Positions 11,194-22,779 are shown, counted from the first letter of the stretch. The stretch: DNA of 64,000 nt from Gonatopus flavifemur (GCA_018340375.1 JAFFJZ010000011.1:930001-994000); one strand, 5' to 3'. Numbers and translations are program-made. Notes: a model not told the origin generated them from the sequence alone.

Positions 11194-11690
11194 CACTGTT
11201 ATAAATTTCTGATTGAATTTTCAATCACAAGTAATGGCCCAATCAGAAAAATCCGTAATATACCAATGTTGACAATATAGGTGCAGTACAGTGCCAGTAC
11301 TGGGTCTCCAACACTTGGTCAACACGTACGGGATCAGTACTGGATACATAAAAATACAGTAATATGCCTGTACTGATAAACCAGTACTAAGAACTTAATA
11401 CCGGCCTGGTACCAACCCAGTACTGGCCCTGCACTGATTGCGCATAATGGTATCAGTACTCAATCCCCAGTACTGAAAAGCGTTATCATTCCAGACAAAT
11501 GCCAGTACCCTGCCAGTTTTGGCTAGTAATGGTGCAGTACTGCGCCTGTTATAAATTTCTGGTTGGGGGAAGCAATTTCCACTCACGTAAATGAAAAATA
11601 ATGTACAGTATGTAACATACAATACGTAAATTTATTGAAAATCCAATAACAAGTTTTTCAAATTTCATGCACATGTTCATGATTGTTGAA
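11194..11690. mobile_element. CACTGTT-type element, copy hosting a CAGTACTG insertion
   Basis: CACTGTTATAAATTTCTG, CAATCACAAGTAATGG, then after the insertion AGCAATTTCCACTCACGT, matching TGATGGAAGAAATTTCCACG at 39190 in the uninterrupted copy. The right boundary is unclear because a tRNA-like repeat follows. Confidence 0.6.
11238..11567 (-). mobile_element. CAGTACTG element, copy 2, GG duplication
   Basis: 330 bp, CCCAATCAGAAAAATCC to AATTTCTGGTTGGG, flanked by GG on both sides. The corresponding unfilled sequence in the 39143 element reads ATGGAAG with a single GG, supporting a true 2-bp target duplication. Confidence 0.9.
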
Positions 11691-11714
11691 AAAAAAATCG
11701 CCATCACAAGATGA

Positions 11715-11772
11715 GAACGCGGGGCGTTGAAACCGGGCTCCAAAGCTCTATCACTCAAGCCACTGCCACTTA
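11715..11772 (-). repeat. tRNA-like module, copy 2
   Basis: On the minus strand TGGCTTGAGTGATAGAGC (A-box-like) is followed by CCCGGTTTCAACGCC (B-box-like). Sequence upstream on that strand also matches the 18.6-kb copy, so the shared unit is larger than the tRNA-like part. The 252-bp element at 11799 is inserted into that shared unit. Confidence 0.4.
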
Positions 11773-11798
11773 TGTGGATGGGAGCATTTTTCTGCTTA

Positions 11799-12050
11799 CA
11801 CTGTAAAAAATGTCTATGGGAAACTTCACATAAATGTTCGGAAGTAATCAACACATACATGCGTCAGGAATTATCCGTATTTTACCAGAAATTGGCTGGA
11901 AAATGATAGTAAAAATTCCATAAAATTGGGAATTTCCAGTTAAATTCATGAGAAATTTCATACACATTTATCGGAAATTGATTTCCTATCGCCTAATCGG
12001 AATTTTCCGGTTGCCCCGTATAGGAAAATTCCGACAATTTTTTACAGTGT
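11799..12050. mobile_element. 252-bp MITE with CACTGTAAAAAAT ends, TA duplication
   Basis: Ends CACTGTAAAAAATGTC and GACAATTTTTTACAGTG, flanked by TA. The interior repeats GGAAATT/AATTTCC words. The flanks join into a sequence also seen unbroken near 18700 (TTGCGTACATCAACTCG), giving an empty-site comparison. Confidence 0.85.
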
Positions 12051-12930
12051 ACATCACCTTGCGTGAATTTTCCAAACTGGTGAATCAAGATGTACTTGTG
12101 ATGTAGAGACACTGAACAAATCGTGTGATCTAACTAGTGCGTAGTTGAAGTGGATACGTGGATGACTTCGTCAAAGCGTTAGTATACAGGGTGACCCAAG
12201 TGGGAAAAATTGTATTTCAAGGGCATATTCTACAACCATAATGCAAGACTTTCCCGTTTTTTGAAGATTAGTTTTTGAGATATGAGCATTTTTAGATTTT
12301 TTTTCAAATCCAAACCAACTTGTTTTTACTCATTACGATTTTGAAATATTTGTCATTAAATAACATTCTTCATAGTAACATTCACCGTATACTTTTCTCC
12401 GGGAACGTTCAAGCAAGGTACAGAAACGAATGTGAAAGTGTTGCCAAAAATTGCAATGTGCAGTAAGACTGAGAAAATTTTTGATGAATCTTGATTTCTG
12501 TATTACATTAAGGATCATCCCCCTTCCCTTTAAGGGAAATTTCCTTAAATATATACCGCAACTCAACACGAAAAACTTTATTGAGGTGTGGCTTTCTAAA
12601 ACAAAAAGATGTTAACCATCCATGGAAAAAACAACTGGTTTTTCAAACCGTGGTTCTTGACATTTTTTCTGACAGATTAATTGATCCTTGAAGTATATTA
12701 ACAAATTACATTTATGAACTTCATAAAAGATTTTCTTCCTCTTGTTTCAAACAAGTTCACGGGATGCTGGAATGTAACGCCATATAGAAACAATTTTCAG
12801 AAACACTTTCATAATATTTTTTGCAGTAACTTGTTGAAACTTTTATATAATTGCATCGAAAAATTACTTCAAACTCTTCAATATGTGGACAATCAACGCT
12901 GAAAATTATTGTCAATATTATATTGAAGAT
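12050..12930. other. Non-coding DNA with a transposon end at about 12188
   Basis: TACAGGGTGACCCAAGTGG at 12187 resembles the outer end of the fold-back element at 58900, including a following ATATTCTACAAC-like block. No right end was found. The rest has no recognised feature. Confidence 0.4.
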
Positions 12931-12933
12931 GTA

Positions 12934-13148
12934 GGGTAAGGCGGGGTAATATGCCAGTGTGGGTAAAATGCCACTTGGGTGATATTTTACAAAATTACCG
13001 CAGATGGCAATCATATGTCCTTCTGAATCAGTAGACTAACTGATTCCGAAAAACATATGACTAAGCTATGACTGCTGTCTGCGGTAATTTTGGAAAATAT
13101 CACCCAATTGGCATTTTACCCACACTGGCATATTACCCCGCCTTACCC
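12934..13148. mobile_element. 215-bp fold-back MITE, TA duplication
   Basis: Arms of about 80 bp are almost perfect: GGGTAAGGCGGGGTAATATG, GCCAGTGTGGGTAAAATGCC and AAAATTACCGCAGA, each mirrored. TA flanks both sides. Strong cruciform potential. Confidence 0.9.
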
Positions 13149-13481
13149 TATATTAAATAGTTTTGTACAAAAAAAACTGCACAAAAAATGCGTGTTTGGG
13201 ACGTTCTATACGCAGAGGGGAATTTAGAGATGAATTTCCTATAGTGCATTGTAACCGAGGAAGAGACTGAACTTATAATGAAACTTTCACTATGGCTTAC
13301 TATTACTATTTACTATTACTACGACTTACTTCTACTATTCCTTATTACTATGAATTTACTATTTACTTTTCTGATAGGAATCGTATTGTCTATTTTGGTA
13401 GAAAATGTAAATTGCAACTTTCGCTATTGGGTTCGATAGGGTAAACACCCTCAAACATTCAATAAACGTATCTATCAAAAC

Positions 13482-13482
<1 letters not shown>

Positions 13483-13541
<59 letters not shown>
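13483..13541. repeat. (TC)n microsatellite
   Basis: About 59 bp of uninterrupted TC dinucleotides. The minus strand reads as an Arg-Glu string, a translation artefact. Confidence 0.95.
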
Positions 13542-13544
<3 letters not shown>

Positions 13545-13789
13545 GTTATCAGGGTCCAAATTGACTAAAACTTCTGCAATTCAATACAAAACCGGTTCTT
13601 GATTCGTTCCAATCCTTAAACTGACCATAATGTCCAATAATTTTCAATACGACACTGAGTACTCATATTATGGCTTTATGATGAAGCAAATGTGTGCTAC
13701 CAGCTTATAAAACATCTATTATCAGAGTTTTATTGTTGGAACTTTTATGAAACCATTATGAGCCTGCATGGCGAATATTCATACATGAA

Positions 13790-14050
13790 TTATCTTCCCC
13801 GGGTTGTCTTATGGAGGATTGAAAACCAAAAAACAGCATAGTTCTTCCAAGTGATGGGAGAATCCCCTATTTTTGATCAAAAAAGAATTTCCCCTGATCA
13901 AGAGACGGAATCCACCCAAATTTGCCAATTGACCCCAGAAAAATCTTCAAGGCGGTTGTATAAGAAATGACCTATCATCAAAGCTAGAAGACGTTGCCTG
14001 GCAACTATGAATCTACCACTGAAATGAGGAAAACTCTCTACAATGTTTAC
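13790..14050. repeat. Dispersed repeat related to 17400-17640 and 26290-26550
   Basis: Shared blocks AGCATAGTTCTTCCAAGTGA, GGGAGAATCCCCTATTTTTG and ATCTACCACT.AAATGAG recur in the same order in the two other regions. Function and class unknown. Confidence 0.55.
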
Positions 14051-14429
14051 AGTGTATTATACGTCGACTACGGAAGTTGATGTAAATATAGATTTTTGAT
14101 ATTACATATCGGTTATTGCATACTGACAATAATGACATAGAATAGTATGTTACATACTTGTTTCTTAAATGAGAAGACGCTGAATATTGCTTCCTCGTTT
14201 AGAGGGAAGTTTTGTGATCGTTCCGAGGAACCAACAATTTTGTTGTCTTCAAAATAGGAATTTCGTACACCAAAATGTTTTGTCGCCTCGTTGGAGGAGA
14301 GTTTCGTGATCGTCTCGAGAGGCCCAAAATTTTATCGTCATCAAAATGAAAACCTCTTACTTCTAAAAGTTTCTCCACCTGAAGGAAAAAAAATTTTGAG
14401 TCCCCGACTGTCTGTCTGTCACGTAGGCG

Positions 14430-14739
14430 CACGGAGAGAAAAGAATGGTAATATTCACCATGCTAATATAGTATTCGGTCTTATTTTGGGTTCAAGGCAC
14501 CTGGAACAAACGCTACAGATATTGAGATATTGAGATTTTATATAAAATCGTGATTGTTACCATGTGAGAATAGAATTCTTTACCATGTTTTGTGGTAACC
14601 ATTACTTTGCTACATATATATTTTTACCAGACAAATGGTAAAGAATCATATTCTTACATAGTAGCAATTACGATTTAATATAAAATAAGACCGAATACTA
14701 TGTTAGGATGGTAAATATTACCATTCTCTTCTCTCCGTG
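14430..14739. mobile_element. 310-bp fold-back MITE, CG duplication
   Basis: CACGGAGAGAAAAGAATGG and its near-perfect inverse, flanked by CG on both sides. The interior mirrors TAGTATTCGGTCTTATTTT and repeats GGTAAC/GTTACC words. Inserted in the older dispersed repeat. Confidence 0.9.
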
Positions 14740-14969
14740 CGATCTGTCTGTCAAAAAACTGCGAACGCGCATATCTTCCGTTTCCCTTATTCGATACCAA
14801 TAAAATTTATACCACAATCGTGGATTGAGGGGATAGGGGTTCCATATGAGTTTCAGCCCAATTGATCCAGAGCATTGGGGTGTAGAAGAACATAGTATGT
14901 GATGAAAAATGGCAATTTTTGTGAACGCGCGTATCTCATTTTCTGCTTTTCCGATTCCCATGAAACTTA

Positions 14970-15351
14970 CACTGAGAAAAAGGTTTTCTTCTGACAAACC
15001 AACACATTTGGTTGAAGATTTTTGAGAGATATTGTTTCATACAAATGAGACTTACTCGATATTACCAAACATTATGTTGAGTCTGGAGATTCATATTTAA
15101 TTATTATAACCAAATCATTTATTTGGCTCAAACTGGTCGAAATTGATTTCAATGAATATGACTTCTTCTCAAATTTAGATTCATCGTATCATCATCGGTA
15201 TGAAGTTGACTCAAAGAAATATGTGCTCTATTTATCAATTATGCGGTGAAATAAATATTATAAAAATAAATTTTTCTTTGGCCGTATCCAACTATACGAT
15301 TTATTTACTACAAACAAATCTCATTTGAGTCAACGAATTTTTTCCCCAGTG
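14970..15351. mobile_element. 382-bp MITE with CACTGAG ends, TA duplication
   Basis: Starts CACTGAGAAAAAGG, ends TTTTTTCCCCAGTG, flanked by TA. The interior repeats TGACTCAAA/TTTGAGTCA and AAATGAGAC words. It splits the sequence CCCATGAAACTTA/TATGATGAG. Confidence 0.8.
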
Positions 15352-15536
15352 TATGATGAGTTCCAGTGATGGTCCCATGATGGTTCGATGTGAGTGTCAG
15401 TTACATGGATTAATAAAGGCGAAAAAAATTTCTTTTTTGGAATCGATATTGTTGAAAATTTTTTTTGGGCATGCTTTCATTATATTGTAATGCTCCGAAT
15501 AATTGTAACTTCGCTCGAATGTGTTCACCGAAGAGA

Positions 15537-15660
15537 TACTCCAATAGAAATCATTCTAACCAGTCTCGAGACCATCACAAGGCTTCATCAGGCACTTGTG
15601 AGGGACTCGCAAGGCCTAGTAAATAATGGCCTGGAAAATAGCTAGAGCGAGTGATGCTGT
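15537..15660. repeat. Degenerate relative of the CCCTAG MITE family
   Basis: CAATAGAAATCATTCTA, AAGGCTTCATCAGGCACTTG and GCAAGGCCTAG resemble the 118-bp elements at 10017 and 41834, but the ends are eroded. Confidence 0.45.
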
Positions 15661-15704
15661 TTGATGTTATCAAACAAATTAAATAATGAACTGTAACGTG
15701 GATA

Positions 15705-16250
15705 AATATTTGAGGCAGAATTGAAGGGTCGGATTAAATAATCGGTTATGCGTGTGACCTGTTTTCTAGTGCACCCGAGAGTAGGCATTCGCTGCTAATC
15801 TGGTTGCAAGTCTTTCATAATCAAATGAATTGAGCAATTCGCGATATTAGGAACACTTCCGATGAGAAATTTTTTGCAAATATATTGACAACAGTTTGAC
15901 AGATTTTCAGACAATTCCCTCTTGTAGGTTAGAAAATCTCGCAGATTCAATGGAAGACAGCCATATGCGTCAATTGAATCCATTCATTTTTTCCGTTCAA
16001 TCTGCGATCATTTCCAACCTTCAATGTGGAATTGTTTCAAAATTTGTCGAATTGTTGTTCAATATATTTGCAACAAGTTTCCCGCTGGAAGTTTTTTTGA
16101 TATCACGAATTTCTTACTTCATTTTATCTTAAAAGGTCTTCAACGGAATCAACAGTGGTTGCCTGCTTCCAGGTGCATCAGACGAAAGGCCACGCACGCA
16201 ATCAATTATTCGATCCGACCCTACAATTCAACGTGGAAAATTTGCCGATA
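15705..16250. mobile_element. About 545-bp imperfect fold-back element
   Basis: GAATTGAAGGGTCGGAT near 15720 is mirrored by ATCCGACCCTACAATTC near 16218. Internal blocks ATATATTGACAACAGTTTGAC and GCAGATTCAATGG are also mirrored. Short frames on opposite strands of the two halves encode similar peptides for this reason. Confidence 0.75.
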
Positions 16251-16419
16251 TAGAAAGAATTTTCAAAGATTCAGGAAGACGAAATAATAGAAGTATTCGA
16301 ACTTATGCTCCTTCACTTCAGATCCTTAATCAAAATCTCAAATTTGGTTTCATCACTTCAGACCTGAAAAGCTGTGAATCTCACTATATGAATGTATTCA
16401 CCGTTAAAATTTTTTTGAG

Positions 16420-16615
16420 ATTTCGTTCGTTTGTCAAGTACGCTTGTGAATGGAATTTCAAATTCTTGGTGATTGAATTGAGAATTCAATTACATCTAAA
16501 ATTCAATTCTAAATTTTTGGTATGTTATATTACCCATGATAGCATAGTTTTGTAATTGAATTGTCAATCATATATAATCGAAATTTCAATAAATTTTTTA
16601 AGTACATGAGTTGAA
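16420..16615. mobile_element. CACTGTT-type element remnant, inverted
   Basis: GGAATTTCAAATTCTTGGTG, ACCCATGATAGCATAG and AATTGAATTGTCAATC are reverse complements of blocks in the 39143 copy. Confidence 0.55.
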
Positions 16616-17137
16616 ATTGCTCTCATTGGATGTGATGATATTCCGCTGCTGAATGTTCTAACAGCGTATTCTCAATTCATTTGCAAATAATTTGATGCTT
16701 GAGGGCCAATTTTGGAAGTTGTTTCAAATGTGTTTGAAGATTCATTGAGGATTGTGAGTGGTTGTCAGTTGATTATTTGATTGACGTGTAAGTGCTATGA
16801 AATTCTGACACTACTAAAAGCCTGTTGTACAATATAGCAACCGTTTGGAAATTATTCGAGGATTGTCAGAAGAGTGGATAATTACATTCAGAATTGTTCA
16901 AATATTGTCTAAACACTCTTTGGGTCTGTGGTTACATGCTGCTGCTTTCATTTTTTTCGTCCTTGTTTCACTTACCACTGAACGAAACCTCATGAAGTCA
17001 ATCTGCAGAGGGCAGGCTCGAAAAAGTGTAATCAGATATAGGGATTTTCTACAAAATATTTAAAAATCTGAACGTTATGATATTTTACGATGGGACGGAT
17101 GGGTTACATACAATATAATCTCGAAGAATGAGACTTA

Positions 17138-17396
17138 CAACCAGAGAAATGATTTACTTGAATATGAACCTACTAGAGATTTGATTGTATCCAATAGAAT
17201 TTTATTTGATTCAAGTAAATTTTATTTGAAATAAATAAAAATTTGTTCGGATGAAATAAATTGTTTATTTGATCCAACTAAAACTCTAGTAGGTTCATAT
17301 ATAAATAGACATTGTAGTAGAGTCAAATAAATTTTAGTTGATTCAAACAAATTTTCGTTGAATCAAATAAATCCAGGTATACCATTTTTCTGGGTG
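17138..17396 (+). mobile_element. 259-bp MITE, TA duplication (near-identical to 36046)
   Basis: Ends CAACCAGAGAAATGATTTAC and ATACCATTTTTCTGGGTG, flanked by TA. Same length as the 36046-36304 copy with about eight differences by eye, so both moved recently. The interior repeats TTTATTTGATTC/AAATAAAT words. Confidence 0.9.
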
Positions 17397-17399
17397 TAA

Positions 17400-17640
17400 A
17401 CGATTGTAAAATTTTCCCCCAAAACATGGGGACGGTGAAATTGATCCATGGAAGGGATACTTTTTATCATGATTTGGTAGATTTTTTCCTTACTTTTTGA
17501 ATAATTCAACACCCGAAAAGCAGAATACTCTCTCGAAGTGAAGGAAAAATTCGCTATTTGTGATGAAAAATAACTCTGCTAGCACGACCGGGGGATAACA
17601 TCTACCACTCAAATGAGATAAAACTTCCCATAATTTTTAC
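17400..17640. repeat. Dispersed repeat, second copy
   Basis: Carries GAATACTCTCTCGAAGTGAA, GAAAAATTCGCTATTTGTGA and ATCTACCACTCAAATGAG, aligning with 13790-14050 and 26290-26550. Confidence 0.5.
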
Positions 17641-18271
17641 AAGATGACTCGCTCCTGACTCCAAGTTGTTCTGATCATTTACTTGAAAAAACTTCAAACT
17701 TCATTGGATCATCGAATTGATTAATTTCTCCTAGATGTATTACTCGTGACCAGTTTCAATCAGTCCATCCATATTTTCCTCCAAGACATTTCTTTTTTCT
17801 TCACAAATAATCAACAATATTGTGTGAATGCGATGTTAGAATTATTGTCCGTTAGGTGCTGTAAGAATTTACTTCAACATCTCAAAATGGAGGATGTTTA
17901 CGATACCAGTGTCTTTTTGTAGAATATTTATTTGATTCCAACCTAAATTTAATACAAATGTATAGAAACTAGGTTCATACTGTATACAAAAATACCGATA
18001 TCGTGAATATCATACATCTTTACCAATATCCAGTGTTAGAATAGCTTCAAATGCCCAATCAGAAAAATCCGTAATATGCCAATGTTGACAATATAGGTGC
18101 AGTACAGTGCCAGTATTGGGTCTCCAACACTTGGTCAACACGTACGGGATCAGTACTGGATACATAAAAATACAGTAATATGCCTGTACTGATAAACCAG
18201 TACTGAGAACTTAATACTGGCCAGGTACTAACCCAGTACTGGTCATGCACTGATTGCGAATAATGGCATCA

Positions 18272-19097
18272 CACAGTTGGAAATTTTGTGTTAAATTCAA
18301 CACAATTCACATGTCCCAAACGGTCCACACATATTTTTGTGTCGATATCACATAATGTATTTGTGTTAGCTAATAACTCAAGCTCGATGTAAATAATATA
18401 ACACAAAAAGATGTTGATAAAATTTTGATTGGAATTTCCGATCGTGTAAATTCAACACATAAGTACTGTCAAATGAAATCCAAAATAAGGAATGAATCAA
18501 CAGTTCACAAGTGTAATTTATGGATTTTTTCACATCAATCAAATGTGAGAATCACACTTTTTTCGTGTTGAAACAATGCATAAGAATAAATTGAAAAAAA
18601 CAGTACTTCAGTAAGCATTGAACATGGATCGGCGGGACCGAATGTTGAAGCTGTATCACCCAAGCCACTGCCGGTCCTTTGATTGAGTGTATTTTCTTTG
18701 CGTACATCAACTCGCACTCTATCTTCAAATTCACATATATAGAAAACGAATTTCCATTAGAATGAAAGCTAAAACCAAAATGAATGAATAGTTCTTCCGA
18801 CGACTACTAAAGTTACACGTACATAGAAGTTTCATAAAAAAATAGCTCCCACCACTAGCGATCTCCCCTTGGTAGTTGAGAATAACACAATTTTTATGTT
18901 CAATCTTGAGTTGAATAAGATTTGTGTCATTTTGACACTTTTTTTTACTCGTTTGAATGATTTCACATTATAAATCAGTTGAGACCTGATTACACAAGGA
19001 CTGTCTGTAGAAGTTACACGTGGTTGTGTTGAATATTTAACAGAAAATTCATGACACACGGATTTTTTAACACATTTACACAAAATTTTCAACTGTG
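18272..19097. mobile_element. Nested 826-bp element, CA duplication
   Basis: Inverted ends CACAGTTGGAAATTTTGTGT and ACACAAAATTTTCAACTGTG. Sister CAGTACTG copies give the unfilled target GGCATCAGTACT, so the duplicated dinucleotide is CA. CATGTCCCAAACGGTCCAC is shared with the 211-bp element at 43793. Contains a tRNA-like module and repeated ATTCAACACA words. Confidence 0.9.
18612..18680 (-). repeat. tRNA-like module, copy 3
   Basis: Minus strand: TGGCTTGGGTGATACAGC followed by CATGTTCAATGC, aligned with the modules at 1300 and 11715. It sits inside the 826-bp element 18272-19097. Confidence 0.35.
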
Positions 19098-19363
19098 CAG
19101 TACTCAATCCCCAGTACTGAAAAGCGTTATCATTCCAGACAAATGCCAGTACCCTGCCAGTCTTGGCTAGTACTGGCGCTGTACTGCGCCTGTTGTAAAT
19201 TTCTGGTTGGGTGGTACTGAAATAACGGTGTTTTATTCAATTTCACATATTTTCAACAACGTCAAATGTTTTACAGTTAGGTTGAGTAGAATTCTGGATA
19301 AATAGATAAAACTATTATCAACACGTTGAGTGCCATGGATCACCAATGGCCATCAGATCCATC

Positions 19364-19545
19364 CACTGAAAAAAAAAAAGTAGTGGAGTCAACCTCGCAC
19401 TGAGTTTGGACACGGTGAATCCCGCCGTGGAGTTGAGTCAACTGGATATCGTTTGCCAAATGCGCATTTAATTCAATAAATATTCAATTGACTCAACTTC
19501 GCGGCGGAATTCACCATATCCAAACTCCACTACTTTTCTTTCAGT
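19364..19545. mobile_element. 182-bp fold-back MITE
   Basis: CACTGAAAAAAAAAAAGTAG and ACTACTTTTCTTTCAGTG ends. The interior mirrors GTTTGGACACGGTGAATCC and TTGAGTCAACTGG. Related to 6755-6939. Confidence 0.75.
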
Positions 19546-19724
19546 GTAAGAACTACATTGTTGAAAATTATCGTAGCATTCAACGTGTTAAGAATAGCTG
19601 TATAAAATACTCTAGTCACTGAATTATCATTAGAATTATGCGTTTTTCACAAGATTGAAATGAAAAAAAAATGGTTTTTAACGCAAATACCATTAACTTC
19701 CGTCAATTCAAAGTGATTCTCACA

Positions 19725-20465
19725 CGCAAAAAACTGAGTACCTGAAACGATGGACCAAGGTGGGTCCATATGCGCTTACCAAAAATAATTATTACTTCAA
19801 ATAACTGGTTCGTTCTTTTATAGGTAATCAATTAGTCGTAATGACAATATGTATAGTTAAAACATATACCCAGTTAGTTGGAATGATAATTATACCTGTT
19901 AAACGCTCATGAACTCATCTTGTTAGTTTTTTCAACCACTCATTTTTTCCGCGCATAGACAAATATCCACACGAAAACAAAATACACGAGATCACGATTT
20001 TTTAAAACATTTTTCCTCGCCCCTCCCGTTCTTCTGTAACGATCAGCTTGCAACTCATATGGGACCACAACCAACACTGCATACGACTGTCGTGAAAATT
20101 TCATCACGATCGGATAATAGGAACGGAAGATATACGCGTACACAAATTTGTCACATACACACACACAGGCAGACAGACACGGAACCAAAATTTTTCCCTG
20201 AGCTGAGACGAACATTTTGGTTCAAGAGATTTTCGTTTTCAAGGCAAAAAAAATTTCGGCCTTCGGAAACCATTACAACGCTTCCCTCTAACGAGGAAGC
20301 AAAATTAAATGAAATGACTATTTCTTTTGTAAGCGCATATGAACTCATTTTTACCATCAGAATAACAAATTTTTCCATTGATTCAACCAATTTCAAATAA
20401 TTTTTTTCAACGTCAATCAAATCGATGGAAAAAGGTTATAATTCTGACGAAAGAAAATGGTTTTA
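19725..20465. repeat. Composite: split relative of the 20468 MITE around a dispersed repeat
   Basis: GGGTCCATATGCGCTTACC near 19760 and TAAGCGCATATGAACTC near 20330 match the two halves of the 20468 element. Between them, 20040-20310 is the dispersed repeat with the CAGACAGACAC tract. Confidence 0.5.
20040..20310 (+). repeat. Dispersed repeat with GCAGACAGACAC tract
   Basis: Contains TTTCATCACGATCGG, GGAAGATATACGCGTACAC, the CACACACAGGCAGACAGACA tract and CTTCCCTCTAACGAGGAAGC. Matches 14185-15390 (inverted) and 47230-47395. Probably a retroelement tail; class not established. Confidence 0.6.
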
Positions 20466-20467
20466 TA

Positions 20468-20853
20468 CACCGAGAAAAAAAAACTTTATCTGAAAATGAG
20501 CCCAAGTACAATTTTTGGTCACATTACGCGGAAAATGATTAGTTAAAATAACTATTTAATTTGTTAGCGCATATGGATCTATTATTTTTACTTGGGACAA
20601 CAATTTTTTTCATTGATCCAGCTAATACCCAAATGTGATCATTCAAAATTGGTTACATCAATACAAAAATTTATCATTCCAACTAAAAATAATGGGTCCA
20701 TATGCGCTCACAAATCAAATAGTTATTTCAACTAATCTTTTTCCCCCGTTTGAGTATCACAGTGATTCTCATAGCTACTTCCATAGAAAATATGCTCACT
20801 GTGACTACAGAAATTTTCCTCAACTCGTTTTTAGCTACAGTTTTCTCTCAGTG
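20468..20853. mobile_element. 386-bp fold-back MITE, TA duplication
   Basis: Starts CACCGAGAAAAAAAAAC, ends GTTTTCTCTCAGTG, flanked by TA. GCGCATATGGATCTATTATT is mirrored by AATAATGGGTCCATATGCGC. Confidence 0.85.
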
Positions 20854-21099
20854 TATGCAGCACTTACAAGTTAAATAATTATTTCCACCTTCCAATCTTT
20901 TTTTCCTGCGCATGTCACATACGCAATGAATATGTCATTATATGTATCACATATATATTTCATTTACATTTGATTTATATAGTCGGCCCATTTTTGAATA
21001 TTTCTTCCGTGAAAGCTTATAGCAGCTTGCGTGCAAAATAGGTAGTTAATTATAAGATAAGATAGATTCCTATACGACTCTCATACGCACGTTTGAATG

Positions 21100-21220
21100 C
21101 GGCATCCATCAGATATTCAAATGTACGTCCAATATCCATTTGATGTTCATTAGATCTTCATTGGATATCCCAAATATCCTGAATATCCAATGGACATTTA
21201 ATGGATATCTGTGTGCTATA
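21100..21220. repeat. Short element repeating GGATATCC / ATATCCAATGGA
   Basis: Within about 115 bp, AATATCCATTTGA, TTGGATATCCC, GAATATCCAATGGACAT and ATGGATATC recur in both orientations. It ends in CTGTGTGCTAT, like other CACAGCA-ended short elements in the window. Confidence 0.6.
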
Positions 21221-21529
21221 TATGAGCTCTAGGATTGAAAAGATATGAAATACTTACATGATGAGTCACATATAATATATGTGTGATATATTTCCAACTT
21301 TCTTGCTGTGTAGGTGCCATGAGTCGATAAATCAATTCCTCATTGCAATATCTTTCCCCCTATGATCATGAGAATACTATTGATTCCGAACAAAACATAA
21401 TAGATTTCATTAATAGTAGATAATACATGGTAATGAATTTATACATGAAGATGTACGGTTGAATAAAATTTTTCGATTGGACGAATCATTGATGCTGTCA
21501 CTATGATTCACAAGTATCTTTCTCAATAA

Positions 21530-22012
<483 letters not shown>

Positions 22013-22377
22013 GAAACCTTGCTAAGTCGTCTTCCATTCTTCTAAATATCAAGCGAAAAAAGTACCACTTAAGAGAAAAGCCAAAGATTGGAAGGCGGCC
22101 TATCGTTAGTTCATTATATACGTAAAAGCATCAAAAGGCAAGGTCATTATAGTTTTGTATGTGAGGTATTATGTTCCCAAAATTAAGAAGACACTCAAGA
22201 ATGAATCTTTGTTCTTCTTCTCCTTCTCCTTCTGTTTCTTATGCTTTATGATAAAAAACCAAGGGATGACAATGATAAATCTGTTATTCCAAAGCAAGGA
22301 AAACGCTCATATTATTATGCGCTCTCAATTATGTACTTATTTTCGTATGCCAGGAACAAGAACAATAAGAAGTAAGA

Positions 22378-22390
22378 AGAGAGAGAGAGG

Positions 22391-22429
<39 letters not shown>

Positions 22430-22440
22430 GGAGAGGGGGA
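22378..22440. repeat. (GA)n microsatellite in the 3' UTR region
   Basis: Purine tract dominated by GA repeats, with a pure run near 22397-22423 and GGAGAGGGGG after it. GA repeats can bind GAGA-factor-type proteins in insects, but a simple microsatellite explains the sequence equally well. Confidence 0.85.
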
Positions 22441-22779
22441 GTAGCTCTGAAGCCTTTGACTGATTTTTAGAACGTATAATTATATGTATTTGTTTATCAA
22501 TGGACTTAGCCGCTTGGCGAAAGCAATATATTGGAAAAGGTGAAAGTGAAGCTGTCGTTACAGTGAAGAAACGAATGTATAACACAAAAATCATGTATGC
22601 GATGAATCAGTCTTCAAACCAGAATACATAAAATTATGACAATTGAGGTTGTGTGATGTGTAGTATTTGATTATTGTATATTTAACTGGTAATCATACAT
22701 TAGACATCATTCATTCCACTACACAAGAAAAAAAAACATACTATGTGGATTGGATTTCAAATATAATTTGAGACTGTTG

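Larger units (their letters stand above)
14185..15390 (-). repeat. Old dispersed repeat interrupted by two MITEs
   Basis: Minus-strand relative of the repeat at 20040-20310: CTTCCTCGTTTAGAGGGAAG, the CTGTCTGTCTGTC tract, CGCGCATATCTTCCG and CCCATGAAACTTATGATGAG. The 310-bp element 14430 and the 382-bp element 14970 interrupt it. The TATACGCG...CAGACAGAC organisation resembles tails of non-LTR or Penelope-like retroelements, but the class is unproven. Confidence 0.55.
18054..19211 (-). mobile_element. CAGTACTG element, copy 3, split by an 826-bp insertion
   Basis: CCCAATCAGAAAAATCC at 18054 and AATTTCTGGTTGGG ending 19211, with TG on both sides. Removing the insert and one CA leaves 330 bp, matching copy 2 in length and orientation. 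Confidence 0.9.
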
